Source of the DNA: Novipirellula artificiosorum | GTDB lineage: Bacteria; Planctomycetota; Planctomycetia; Pirellulales; Pirellulaceae | Reading direction: 5' to 3' | Length of the DNA stretch: 64,000 nucleotides | Assembly (NCBI RefSeq): GCF_007860135.1 | Contig: NZ_SJPV01000001.1 | Span: forward strand, 1,175,299 to 1,239,298 | Shown: positions 25,411 to 34,098 of the stretch, piece after piece | Layout of the letters: every line of letters starts with the position of its first letter | Numbering within the stretch: position 1 is the first letter of the stretch | The notes under the pieces: model-generated | Database searches by the model: none | Seen by the model: the letters and a program-made list of their open reading frames with translations, nothing else | Told to the model about the DNA's origin: nothing | Translations under genes and position numbers: made by a program

Positions 25411-27156
25411 ATGAGCCTTTCTCCTCCAAATCGTCCTCGGGAAAATCGTCCTCGGGCCGAGATCGCGTCCGGGACAACCTCACCCTCTCGCGGTGCCGCC
25501 ACTCGGATGACCGCGAATGTCTCCATCGCGGGTTACCTGATCCAACGACTGCGTGACTATGGCGTGGACGACCTGTTCGGAATCCCGGGAGACTATGTCT
25601 TGTCGTTCTATAGCGAATTGGAGAGGAGCCCCATCAACGTGATCGGGTGCACGCGAGAGGACTGCGCGGGCTTCGCTGCCGATGCTTATGCGCGGATTCG
25701 CGGGATGGGGGCGGTGTGTGTCACGTACTGTGTCGGCGGTTTGAGCGTATGCAACTCGATTGCGGGGGCCTATGCCGAAAAGTCGCCAGTCGTTGTGATT
25801 TCGGGTGCGCCTGGGTTAAACGAAAGGGCAACCGGTGCTTTGTTGCATCACATGGTCCGTGACTTCCGCACTCAACTGGACGTGTTCGAGAAGTTTACGA
25901 TTGCGACGGCGGAATTGACAGACCCGCTGACGGCGTTTTCCGAAATCGATCGTGTGCTCGATGCCTGTGACCAATACAAACGTCCCGTTTACATCGAATT
26001 GCCACGAGACATGGTCGCGGTGGTCCCGCCGGTGGCACACGGGTACCGCGGTTTCGTTCGCGAGATCGACGCGAATGCGACGGCGGAAGCGGTTCGGGAA
26101 ACGTACCAACGATTGTCCGAGGCGAAAAATCCTGTCATCCTTGCAGGGGTCGAGATGCATCGTTTTCGACTGCAAGATGAATTGTTGCAGCTTGCTGAAT
26201 CGGCGAACATCCCAATCGCGACCACGATGCTTGGCAAGAGCGTCGTTAGCGAACGACATCCCTTGTTCATCGGGCTTTATGAAGGTGCCATCGGCGATTC
26301 CCAGGTCACGCGAATTGTCGAACAGAGTGACCTGGTGTTGCTAATGGGCGCCTTTCTTAGCGACATCAATTTAGGGATCTATACGGCAAAGCTTGACCCG
26401 AATCGCTGTGTTTATGCGACGAGCGAATCGCTGCGCATTTCGTATCACCACTACCACAATGTTGATTTGAAATCGTTCTTGGTTGGATTGAACGAGTCCG
26501 CGACAGCCCTACCCAAACGACCGTTTACGCCCATCGAAGGTTTGCACGCCGCTGCGTTGGCGCCCGACTTGGGGGCAAACGAGTTTTTGCGCACCAGTTG
26601 GATGATCTCGGAGCTGAACAAGCGACTCGACGCGGACACCATTGTGATTGCGGATGTGGGAGATGCGCTATTTGCGGCTACCGAGTTGACGATCCATGAA
26701 CGGACGGAATTTCTAAGTCCGGCATACTACACGTCGATGGGGTTCAGTATTCCTGCAGCGCTCGGAGCCGCGACAGCACGCAAGGACCACCGGATCGTCG
26801 TGTTGGTCGGTGACGGGGCGTTTCAGATGACAGGCCAGGAACTCAGCACGCTGATTCGCCAAGGGCATAGCCCCGTCGTCATTCTGTTAGACAATCATGG
26901 CTATGGGACCGAACGCTATTTGCATCAAGGGGATTGGCGGTACAACGAAATTGCGAGCTGGGACTATGGCGAGTTAATGCAAGTCTACGGCCACGGCGTC
27001 GCCCATCGCGTCCGCACCAAAGCGGAGTACATCGCAGCGCTCGATGCAGCATGGGACCAACCCAACGAGCCTCATCTGATCCACGCAACCTTGGAGGAAT
27101 CCGACGCCAGTGAGACGCTCAAGAAACTGGCTCAGCGGATGTGTGAGCGCGTTTAG
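25411..27156 (+). CDS. thiamine-diphosphate-dependent 2-oxo acid decarboxylase (pyruvate/indolepyruvate decarboxylase-like)
   Basis: Cytosolic non-oxidative decarboxylase of 581 residues converting a 2-oxo acid to an aldehyde. The N-terminal pyrimidine-binding domain has FGIPGDYVLSF and the ThDP-activating Glu in CTREDCAGFAADAYAR. The His pair LLHHMV is the proton-relay pair of this subgroup. The C-terminal domain has the Mg/diphosphate motif GDGAFQMTGQELSTL...LLDNHGYGTER. ThDP enzymes of the acetolactate synthase group lack the HH pair, so the decarboxylase call is good; the preferred substrate cannot be read. AAGGAG seven bases before the ATG at 25411 supports this start, although the first 32 residues are a Pro/Arg-rich extension before MTANVSIAGYL. 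Confidence 0.92.
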   Translation: MSLSPPNRPRENRPRAEIASGTTSPSRGAATRMTANVSIAGYLIQRLRDYGVDDLFGIPGDYVLSFYSELERSPINVIGCTREDCAGFAADAYARIRGMGAVCVTYCVGGLSVCNSIAGAYAEKSPVVVISGAPGLNERATGALLHHMVRDFRTQLDVFEKFTIATAELTDPLTAFSEIDRVLDACDQYKRPVYIELPRDMVAVVPPVAHGYRGFVREIDANATAEAVRETYQRLSEAKNPVILAGVEMHRFRLQDELLQLAESANIPIATTMLGKSVVSERHPLFIGLYEGAIGDSQVTRIVEQSDLVLLMGAFLSDINLGIYTAKLDPNRCVYATSESLRISYHHYHNVDLKSFLVGLNESATALPKRPFTPIEGLHAAALAPDLGANEFLRTSWMISELNKRLDADTIVIADVGDALFAATELTIHERTEFLSPAYYTSMGFSIPAALGAATARKDHRIVVLVGDGAFQMTGQELSTLIRQGHSPVVILLDNHGYGTERYLHQGDWRYNEIASWDYGELMQVYGHGVAHRVRTKAEYIAALDAAWDQPNEPHLIHATLEESDASETLKKLAQRMCERV

Positions 27157-27237
27157 GAAGACAACGGCGATTCCGAGCAGATCTCGGAATCGCGTGGATT
27201 CGCGTTCGCAGCGTCTTGGACGCGTGCGGACCTCGCA

Positions 27238-28098
27238 CTACTGAGGAATGACTTGGTTTCGGAGACGAATTCGCTCGGTTTCGACCCATTTCGCCATTTC
27301 GACCTTTCGAGGACGCATTTCCAATTCGACAAAGTCGGTCAGTTTTGTGAAGTCGTCGGCATTCTCGATCGTAGGAAGTGGGGCGGCGATCGAATCGGGG
27401 AGCGAGAGACCGCCAGCTTTTGCTGCACTGATTATATAGTTTTGAGCCGCTTCCAGGTGCTTCAGCGACTGCAGCGAGTCGTATCGGTATTGCTCCACCC
27501 GCGCTTCAATCTGTGCCTGTCGAATTTCTTTCTCCGCTTCTTTCACGACCGGCGAGAGGTTTTTTCCGACCCCAAGGGTGGGCCGATCATATTCGTCCGA
27601 GTCTTCCGCAGCGCTGGCCCGCATGAGATGCGATTTGGCGATGCAGATTTCTCCGAGCGTGACCAGCGTGTTCAAGTCGGCGTCGGAAAGAGGAGCGGAT
27701 CCGCGTCGGATCGCGTCGACCTGATCGTTCATCAAGGTTTCGCAGGCAATGATTCCTTCTTCTCCGTTGGTCATCGCTGCCGAGGCTGCTAAGCCGAGCC
27801 ACGCGGCGCTCTTTTCGAGCGACAGGGCGAGATCGTCGTCCTTGCCCTTTCCGATCAATTCCCGTGCCTCTTCCATGCGATCGAGCGATTCATAGCATAG
27901 CGGCCAATAGGTCGACTTGGCCACGACAAACCAACCTCGTTCGAACGTTGGTCGCTCGTCAAGCAAGACTTTTCTCCCTTTCATGTCCACAAGGGGCGTC
28001 GGAGGAGCCGCCGATGCAATCGACGCCATCACGATCAACAGCGGGGAAAGCATCGTCAGGGCGGAGGTGTTGAAGCGTTGGTTGTGGGGGGTGCGCAT
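27238..28098 (-). CDS. exported helical protein of unknown function
   Basis: Exported protein of 286 residues from the ATG at 28098, chosen because it starts just before a signal-like hydrophobic stretch (ALTMLSPLLIVMASIASAAPP, about 13-33). The mature part is highly charged and helical, with SLEKSAAWLGLAASAAMTNG, EAEKEIRQAQIEARVEQYR and a C-terminal VEWVE-like amphipathic end. I do not recognise a family; the style fits planctomycete periplasmic hypothetical proteins. It converges on the decarboxylase gene and is divergent from the PDZ gene at 28387. Confidence 0.75.
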   Translation of the reverse strand: MRTPHNQRFNTSALTMLSPLLIVMASIASAAPPTPLVDMKGRKVLLDERPTFERGWFVVAKSTYWPLCYESLDRMEEARELIGKGKDDDLALSLEKSAAWLGLAASAAMTNGEEGIIACETLMNDQVDAIRRGSAPLSDADLNTLVTLGEICIAKSHLMRASAAEDSDEYDRPTLGVGKNLSPVVKEAEKEIRQAQIEARVEQYRYDSLQSLKHLEAAQNYIISAAKAGGLSLPDSIAAPLPTIENADDFTKLTDFVELEMRPRKVEMAKWVETERIRLRNQVIPQ

Positions 28099-28386
28099 CT
28101 TGGGAATCCTAATGGAATCGGTGTGAAATGTGGTAACAACAACCACTCAGTGAATGATCAACTGTCTGGCGAAGCCTTGGTTTCGCAATAGCTCCCAAAA
28201 AAGAGATTATTTCCTCGTCATGCGTTCAACACACGGACGTGCCTCGCTTGCGGGCGTTCGAAAACCGACTGGCGCTCATGCCGGTTCCCGTTAAGAAATC
28301 GGCTTCTTTCGCGTCGTTCGCTATTCGCTACCATAGAAGGCACTATCTGCAACGTTCCTTCTAACTCGTTTCGCGAAGCCGTTTGA

Positions 28387-29523
28387 ATGAATCGATTCAT
28401 ACTTGCCTTGCTATTGGGTCTGTTTCACTTCACCCTCACCGTGGTGCCTGGGTTTTCGCAGACAAACGCTGAGCAGGATGCGGAGTCGGATCCAGTGCTT
28501 CGGGTGTGGGTCGAACAACTGGGCAGCGAGCAGTTTCATCAAAGAAAGTCGGCAACGGCCAAATTGATCAAGGCTGGCCCAAAGGCGGTTCCGGCTTTGG
28601 TCGAAGCGATGGCGTCGGCGGATTTAGAAACGATCGATCGTGCGGTGCATTGTCTGAGCGAAATCGCGATGAAGCAGTCACCTGATAACGAAGAAGGGGC
28701 CTGGGGCGAACTGCTGCGGTTGAGCCGCTCAGCAGGCAGTCGTGCGACTTTGTCACAAGCTGCGATCGACGAAATTCGTGATGCCCGTGAATCACAAGCC
28801 GTGATCATGTTGGCGAGGTCAGGTGTGACCGTGGGGTTGGATCTGTTCATGGTACGTGCTGTCAGCACTCCGCAAATGGTCGTGCAGATTGACGAGAATT
28901 GGTCAGGCGAATTGGAACCGCTTCGGTGGTTGCGTTGGATTCAAGAGATCGAGTTCGCACGGGTCAAAGGGGATGCGATACGCAAAGAGGTGATCGAACG
29001 GCTGATTGAGATGCCCAAATTGAACACCATCGCGATCGTCGAAGGCAAGGTTGACGCGAACGTAATTGAGCTGTTGCAGCGGATGCAGCGAGTCAATTCG
29101 CTTGAATTTCGCTACGTTCCGCTGACGCCGGAGATGGGGGACGAGATTGTCAAGATTCCAATTCGCGTCTCCTTGAACCTGATGGGCACAGGAATTCCGG
29201 TCGCCAAAGTCGAGCAGATGCGGACGCAGTTGCCGGGCCTGCATATTGACCATCGGCAAGGCGGCTTTTTAGGAGTGCAGTGCTACAGCGGATTCAATAT
29301 TTGCCGCATTAACGAAGTCTTAGAGGGCAAGCCAGCAGAGAAAGCGGGGCTCCTGCCTGGCGACGAGATCCTTGGCATTGATGATGCGGCGGTGACAAAA
29401 TTTGAAGATCTGCAGGATGCGATTAACCAGAAAGTACCGGGCGACGAAGTGGAAGTGCTCTTTCGCCGTGGTGGCGTCGAGCAGACCGTCACCTTAAAGC
29501 TCGGAAAGTACGGGGACGAGTGA
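28387..29523 (+). CDS. exported PDZ-domain protein
   Basis: Exported protein of 378 residues. A signal peptide (MNRFILALLLGLFHFTLTVV) is followed by a helical HEAT-like segment (EQLGSEQFHQRKSATAKLIK, KAVPALVEAMASADLETIDR). A leucine-rich stretch follows (LRWLRWIQEIEF, MPKLNTIAIVEGK, RVNSLEFRYVPLT). A C-terminal PDZ domain (about 300-375) has GFLGVQ, KPAEKAGLLPGDEILGIDD and PGDEVEVLFRRGG. No protease motif is present, so it is probably a binding or scaffold protein in the periplasm. Its TGA overlaps the GTG of mutY by 4 bases, giving translational coupling with an unrelated repair gene. Confidence 0.85.
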   Translation: MNRFILALLLGLFHFTLTVVPGFSQTNAEQDAESDPVLRVWVEQLGSEQFHQRKSATAKLIKAGPKAVPALVEAMASADLETIDRAVHCLSEIAMKQSPDNEEGAWGELLRLSRSAGSRATLSQAAIDEIRDARESQAVIMLARSGVTVGLDLFMVRAVSTPQMVVQIDENWSGELEPLRWLRWIQEIEFARVKGDAIRKEVIERLIEMPKLNTIAIVEGKVDANVIELLQRMQRVNSLEFRYVPLTPEMGDEIVKIPIRVSLNLMGTGIPVAKVEQMRTQLPGLHIDHRQGGFLGVQCYSGFNICRINEVLEGKPAEKAGLLPGDEILGIDDAAVTKFEDLQDAINQKVPGDEVEVLFRRGGVEQTVTLKLGKYGDE

Positions 29524-30704
29524 GCAAACGCAGCCCTCCATCTCGCGTCGCTGAATCCGTGCCGCACGATCCGGTATGGCAGCAGTCGGCTTGGCGGAGC
29601 CGGCTGAGAAAACGCCTGCTCGATTGGTTTGGGGAGAACCAACGGGACTTGCCTTGGCGCGCGAAATCGGACGAGTTGCGGCCCGATCCGTATCGAGTTT
29701 GGGTCAGCGAGATCATGTTGCAACAAACTCAAGTCGCGACGGTCATTCCCTATTACGAGCGTTTCCTGGATCGGTTTCCGACGGTCACGTCGTTGGCCGC
29801 CGCAGACGAACAAACCATGCTGTCCCTTTGGGAAGGACTCGGTTATTACCGCCGTGCCCGATCCCTGCATGCTGCGGCCAAAGTCGTTTGCGAGAAACAC
29901 CAAGGAACGTTCCCCGACGATTATACGGACGTGATCGGTTTGCCCGGTATCGGGCGTTACACGGCCGGGGCGATTTTGTCGATCGCGTTCAATCAGAAAC
30001 TGCCGATTTTGGAGGGGAACACTCAGCGCGTCTTCAGCCGTTGGGTCGCGCTGCGAGCTGCTGTCAACGAGAAGCCTGTTTCCAACTTGCTTTGGCAGCT
30101 TGCCGAGGCGATGCTGCCACCGGCCAAGCCACAGGCTCGGGGCCCCGGTCAGTTTAACCAAGCGGCGATGGAACTCGGTGCGTTGGTCTGTACCCCTCGA
30201 TCACCCCGATGCGACCTGTGTCCGATTCGCGGCATGTGCAAAGCAAGAATCGCGGGGCTTGAGCAAACGATCCCAGGTAAGGTCAAACAGATCGAATACG
30301 AGAAGCGAATCGAGTACGCGTTCTTGATTGCGGACCGATCACGCAAGCGTTTCTTGGTCAGACCCATTCCTGAGGGACAGCGTTGGGCAGGGTTGTGGGA
30401 TTTCCCAAGGTGGACTCGCGGTGATGTCCAAGACGTTGACGTCGCTGCGGCGAAGTTGGGGGCGCAACTGAGTAGCGAAATCGCGCCGCTGAAGTCGTTC
30501 GCCACGATCAAACACGCGGTGACAAAGTATCGGATCGAACTGAAAGTTTACACCGCCAACATTGCTTCGGCGGGAAGCCTCAACAAAAAGGCAAACGACT
30601 GGTCACCCGTCGATCCTTGGCGTTTCATGACGCTTACGGAGTTGAACGGATTGCCAATGAGTGTTACCGGCCGCCGCATCACAAAAAAGTTGATTCACTC
30701 CTAG
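29520..30704 (+). CDS. mutY: A/G-specific adenine glycosylase MutY
   Basis: Base-excision repair enzyme removing A mispaired with 8-oxoG or G; 394 residues. The catalytic Glu is E64 (SEIMLQQTQV). The helix-hairpin-helix is LPGIGRYTAGAILS (141-154). The iron-sulfur cluster ligands follow the C-x6-C-x2-C-x5-C pattern (CTPRSPRCDLCPIRGMC). The C-terminal third is the NUDIX-like 8-oxoG-recognition domain (FLVRPIPEGQRWAGLWDFPR). At the conserved HhH-GPD aspartate (ILDGN in E. coli MutY) this protein has Glu165 (ILEGN). The start is the GTG at 29520, inside the stop of the PDZ gene. The first 20 residues are an extra basic tail. Confidence 0.93.
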   Translation: MSKRSPPSRVAESVPHDPVWQQSAWRSRLRKRLLDWFGENQRDLPWRAKSDELRPDPYRVWVSEIMLQQTQVATVIPYYERFLDRFPTVTSLAAADEQTMLSLWEGLGYYRRARSLHAAAKVVCEKHQGTFPDDYTDVIGLPGIGRYTAGAILSIAFNQKLPILEGNTQRVFSRWVALRAAVNEKPVSNLLWQLAEAMLPPAKPQARGPGQFNQAAMELGALVCTPRSPRCDLCPIRGMCKARIAGLEQTIPGKVKQIEYEKRIEYAFLIADRSRKRFLVRPIPEGQRWAGLWDFPRWTRGDVQDVDVAAAKLGAQLSSEIAPLKSFATIKHAVTKYRIELKVYTANIASAGSLNKKANDWSPVDPWRFMTLTELNGLPMSVTGRRITKKLIHS

Positions 30705-30737
30705 CGGACCGTCAAGGTTAAAACTGCGAGTTAGGAC

Positions 30738-30802
30738 GTAGTGGGCTTCGCCAGAAGTCCCTAAGAACATTTGAGTTACGGATTTCTGGCGAAATCCACT
30801 AC
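30738..30802. repeat. REP-like hairpin downstream of mutY
   Basis: gtagtgggcttcgccagaag (30738 onward) and ggatttctggcgaaatccac (30780 onward to 30802) form a 23-base inverted repeat with three mismatches and a 19-base loop. The gtagtgg-tttcgccagaa word recurs in Pirellulaceae intergenic DNA as I recall it, so this is likely a dispersed palindromic repeat. It may also help end transcription of mutY. Confidence 0.7.
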
Positions 30803-30852
30803 CCCATAATTTGATGCTGACGGTCGACTCGCCCTTGGGGCGATCGCCCCAA

Positions 30853-30927
30853 CGCTACACGCCGCATCGCTACACGCCGCATCGCTACACGCCCCAACGC
30901 TACACGCCCCAACGCTACACGCCGCAT
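30853..30927. repeat. 15-base tandem repeat, five copies
   Basis: Five head-to-tail units of cgctacacgccgcat or cgctacacgccccaa in the order A, A, B, B, A, with a partial copy on each side. Each unit read on the minus strand contains TAG. The last partial unit supplies the stop codon of the response-regulator gene ending at 30930. Confidence 0.92.
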
Positions 30928-30929
30928 CG

Positions 30930-31385
30930 CTACACGACCGCGGCAAGTTGCTGTGCCGAATGGACCATCAGACGTTTGTGGTCGCGTACCACACGCATGA
31001 ATTCGTTTTCGTGAACCGGTTTTTGAATGTAATCATGTACGCCGAGTTCGCGACAACGGTACCGGATCCCTTCGTCTTCGTTGGCCGTTAGCACGACCGT
31101 CGTGACCGAGTCGATGTTGACATCCCCCGATTGCATCGATTCCAACACGTCGATTCCTGATCCATCCGGTAGGTTGAGGTCCAACAGCAAGAGGTCGGGT
31201 TGCGGTGCGCGAGCAAAGACACCTTCTTGGTTCAAAAACTGCAACGCTTCGGTGACGCTGCGGACCAGGGTCAAGCGATGATGCACTTGACTACGTCGTA
31301 GCGAATGAATGGTCACGCGCGCATCCATCAGGCCATCCTCAACCAACAAGATCTCCATCGGTTTGACTCGTGAGGCGGCAAGCAT
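30930..31385 (-). CDS. single-domain response regulator (CheY/Rcp1-like)
   Basis: Stand-alone receiver protein of 151 residues, without an output domain. It has the acidic pocket LLVEDG, phospho-Asp in DLLLLDLNLPDGSGIDVL, Thr/Ala in VVLTAN and Lys in YIQKPV. Rcp1-type spacing (HSLRRSQVHHRLTLVRSVTEA) suggests signalling by protein contact, for example with a phytochrome-like or other kinase not in this window. AAGGAGAT six bases before the ATG at 31385 fixes the start. The stop codon lies in a tandem-repeat unit. The next gene upstream on the same strand encodes a hemerythrin-like protein. Confidence 0.92.
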   Translation of the reverse strand: MLAASRVKPMEILLVEDGLMDARVTIHSLRRSQVHHRLTLVRSVTEALQFLNQEGVFARAPQPDLLLLDLNLPDGSGIDVLESMQSGDVNIDSVTTVVLTANEDEGIRYRCRELGVHDYIQKPVHENEFMRVVRDHKRLMVHSAQQLAAVV

Positions 31386-31471
31386 GCTCTATCTCCTTCG
31401 TTTCTTCCAGGTAATCTGTTTTCGAGTTCCTTCGGAACACCCCGTCACGCCAATGGCGGGACCGACGACAT

Positions 31472-31975
31472 TCAATAAGCCGAAAAGGAGCCTTCGATCA
31501 GCTCATTTTCAGTGCGTTCATGTTCTTGCAGGCGTGCGTCAAATTGCCGCGTTGCCTGAATCAATTGTTGCAGGTTTGCGACGGCGATTCCTCGGTACTG
31601 ATACTCTTCCGCACGCTCGACCATCTCACTCAGCTCCAGGTAAAGGGAGCAATGCTCGGCGCGAGCTGTTTCCGCGAGCGCGGTGTTGCCTCGTGACGCA
31701 TCGGCTGGCACCTCCATGTAGCCATAGCATTCTTCGAGTGCAAATTGCATCGCCAAGTGGTCACGCAGCTCATCGAGCAACCTCACTATTCTAATCGCGA
31801 CTTGGCGAGGTTCCTCCCTGCATTCGCAAACTTGGCGAAGTTGATGCAAGGAACGCCCAAAATCGGGGTTACTATCCTTGATCTCCTGCAAGAAAGCAGG
31901 GTTTACGACCAAGACCACCCGATTGTCTTGTCTATCCGTGTCGGTTCGATGAGAATTAGAAAGGACCGCAACCAT
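31472..31975 (-). CDS. hemerythrin-like (HHE) protein
   Basis: Small helical protein of 167 residues. The last 100 residues carry a hemerythrin-type four-helix pattern: DHLAMQFALEE (His on helix 1-2), AEHCSLYLELSEM (HxxxE-like) and LQEHERTENELIE (HxxxE). These could bind a di-iron centre for oxygen, NO or redox sensing. The ATG at 31975 is chosen because GGAGG lies nine bases upstream; a TTG just before it is less likely. It lies 86 bases upstream of the CheY-like gene on the same strand, so the two may be co-transcribed. Ligand spacing is not perfect, so the metal claim is an inference. Confidence 0.7.
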   Translation of the reverse strand: MVAVLSNSHRTDTDRQDNRVVLVVNPAFLQEIKDSNPDFGRSLHQLRQVCECREEPRQVAIRIVRLLDELRDHLAMQFALEECYGYMEVPADASRGNTALAETARAEHCSLYLELSEMVERAEEYQYRGIAVANLQQLIQATRQFDARLQEHERTENELIEGSFSAY

Positions 31976-32266
31976 CAATTTCAGCCTCCGTGAAGTCTCT
32001 GTCGAAGCGGCGGTGTCCGCAAAATCGCTGTTGCTACAAGCGTCTGGGTCGCACGGGGACCCAAAGAACGTGCCCGCGCCCTCTTCTAGCGTAACGTCAC
32101 GATCAGGTAGGGGTCAAGCATTTGACGGAATTCCGCCAGCCGAAGGGGGGAAAATGCCGTATTTCTGCGATCGTTCCAGTTCGCCACCGGTCAGGTTAGG
32201 GCAATTCGCCCTCCCCAAATGCCCGTCGGCGCGTCAGGTCGGATTCGGTGTCAACGTAGAGCGGAA

Positions 32267-33139
32267 CTAGCGTTTGAAAAGTCCGTACTTGACGATGCAC
32301 CACAAGGCGGACACGCCATCGCGCCAGCCAATTTTCTTCCCTTCGTCGTACCATCGGTGCTGGTAGCGGATCGGCCTTTCGGTGAACCGGAGTCCCCGTC
32401 TGGCCCATCGTGCTGTCATTTCAATTTCTATACCGAATCGTGATTCGGCAAGTTGGGGAAGGATGGTGTCGAAATGCTGACGTGGTGCCATCTTGTAGCA
32501 GGTTTCAACGTCGCTCAGCCGGATGCCGATACAGACGCTTGCAAGCAGCGTAATGAAGCTGTTGACCGCTTGATGCCACCAAGGCGACAGTTGGCGGTCG
32601 TAGTGGCCGTATCGAGTGCCATAGGCGATATCGGCTTCGCCGGCTAGGAGCGGTTGGAGCAGGTAGCGAAAATCGGACGGGTCGTATTCTTGATCTGCGT
32701 CCTGGATCACGATGACGTCGCCGCTGCAAGATCGGATGCCGGTTCGTATGGCTGCTCCCTTGCCCAAGTTTTGATCGTGGCGAAGGACGGTAATCGTCGG
32801 GTCACTCGCAAGGGCTTCGATCGAGTCGGCCGTTCCATCGTCGCTGCCATCATCGATCAAGACGATCTGCATTGGAATGCCGATCTCGCGGAGTCGGTCG
32901 ACGACGGTCGCGATCGTGTTCCGTTCATTAAAAACGGGGACGATGACGGACAGGACAAAACCAGGTGGTAGTTTAAAGATCGCCAATCGACGACACACAC
33001 TTGCTCCGAGCAGCGTTTCCATTTCGTCGACGTAAGCGTCGGTCCATAATCGCTGGGCTTTAGTCAATAGCTTTACCGTAGGGTGTAGTGAATCATGATT
33101 CAAAAAGCGACGCTCCTCGTGTCGATTGTTTTGTGACAT
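32267..33139 (-). CDS. family 2 glycosyltransferase (dolichol-phosphate-mannosyltransferase-like)
   Basis: Cytosolic or membrane-associated GT-A glycosyltransferase of 290 residues, without membrane helices. The N-terminal 65 residues are a helical lead-in. The GT2 domain starts SVIVPVFNERNTI, with nucleotide-sugar motifs IDDGSDDGT and IQDADQEYDP and a later RFGIEIEMTARWARRG and YQHRWYDEGKKIGWRDG, the pattern of DPM1-like enzymes that load a sugar onto a lipid carrier. Longer in-frame starts up to 33343 exist, but the ATG at 33139 starts a normal-length protein. Long AT-rich DNA precedes it. The donor and acceptor cannot be read. Confidence 0.9.
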   Translation of the reverse strand: MSQNNRHEERRFLNHDSLHPTVKLLTKAQRLWTDAYVDEMETLLGASVCRRLAIFKLPPGFVLSVIVPVFNERNTIATVVDRLREIGIPMQIVLIDDGSDDGTADSIEALASDPTITVLRHDQNLGKGAAIRTGIRSCSGDVIVIQDADQEYDPSDFRYLLQPLLAGEADIAYGTRYGHYDRQLSPWWHQAVNSFITLLASVCIGIRLSDVETCYKMAPRQHFDTILPQLAESRFGIEIEMTARWARRGLRFTERPIRYQHRWYDEGKKIGWRDGVSALWCIVKYGLFKR

Positions 33140-34098
33140 TGTAATCGAACCAGGTGGCCGACGTGGTGCCGATGGGATGCTATCGCGATGGAGCAAGAAA
33201 CGTGCGACGTGACAAAGCCAATACGAGGTGCGACAAAAAAAATGTTTGCGATAAGACAACGTGTTTTTCGCCTCTTTTTGAAGAGATGCCTCAGAGAGGG
33301 GAAAAGTATCCGCAGTTTGTTGTTGACATCGGAGTGAAACCACGCCACATTTTCCCTCGCAACGAAAACCTAATTTTGGTGAGCAAACCTTGCCTCCGGC
33401 GACCAGTTTTGTTTGTCACCACTCTTCACCTCTACACGGAGTAAACCGATGCGAAGCCCGAATGACTCAAGCTTGCTTGTTTCCCTCGGTTCGCCACCCG
33501 TGTTCCCCTCGTTCAAGCAGCGTCTGACGCTCTGAATGGATCCCCTGAGCCACTCGTTTTTTGATGGCTCCCGCCGAAATGATGATTGCTGAATGAGTCA
33601 GCGATTTGAAAACGTCTCAACGGATTTTGATGACGAATATTCGGGAGATGGCGACGCTGGATGCATGCCAATGAGTTCAATTCCACTCATGGACACGGAT
33701 GTCACTCCCTGTTTTTTGCTGCGTTGTTGTAAGGCCAGATGCTCCAATCACGCCTTCGGTGTGTGAGGTTGTTTATTGCCTGGAACAAGGGATCCGCTGG
33801 AGTGGTCGATGGATTGACACGCTCAGGCCGGTGAACTGTTCAGCAGATTTGCGAAGCCGGTTGAGCATGAAGCGACACCGGCTCGCTTTTCTTCTTTGAC
33901 AAGCGGGCCAAAAGGATAAGAACCTATCCGAAAAGGGGTCTGACCCTTTGTCGACCGACGTTTCGATTGCTCAAAAACTCGTTGTTTTCCAATGGATTCG
34001 CTACCCATGCGCTCAGACCAAGAGAGGGTCAGACCCCTTTTCGGATAGGTTCTGAGGGATGGGCTTGTCGGTTGTCGTCCGCAAACGATAATCGCCTT
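33140..34098. other. 959-base gap with an inverted-repeat element
   Basis: Divergent region between the glycosyltransferase and rhomboid genes. Apart from the MITE-like element at 33920-34052 (own entry), I see no gene with a motif or ribosome-binding site. About 33200-33440 is comparatively AT-rich and probably holds the glycosyltransferase promoter. Confidence 0.5.
33920..34052. mobile_element. MITE-like element with perfect 28-base terminal inverted repeats
   Basis: gaacctatccgaaaaggggt onward to 33947 and its exact reverse complement at 34025-34052 flank 77 bases with no gene. The perfect arms and non-coding core fit a miniature inverted-repeat or REP-type element moved by a transposase elsewhere in the genome. 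No target duplication is obvious. It ends 46 bases before the rhomboid start. Confidence 0.85.

Noticed and set aside
25411..27156. Acetolactate synthase
   Set aside because: The His pair LLHH and the overall pattern fit 2-oxo acid decarboxylases; the FAD-related features of acetolactate synthase are not seen.
29283..30161. Minus-strand frame of 292 codons
   Set aside because: Antisense to the PDZ gene end and mutY, both of which have clear motifs.
30853..30927. CRISPR array
   Set aside because: Units are 15 bases, head to tail with no spacers and no cas genes nearby; this is a simple tandem repeat.
33967..34098. N-terminal extension of the rhomboid protein
   Set aside because: The extra 44 codons lie largely inside the inverted-repeat element and encode nothing rhomboid-like; the ATG at 34099 gives a complete protein.
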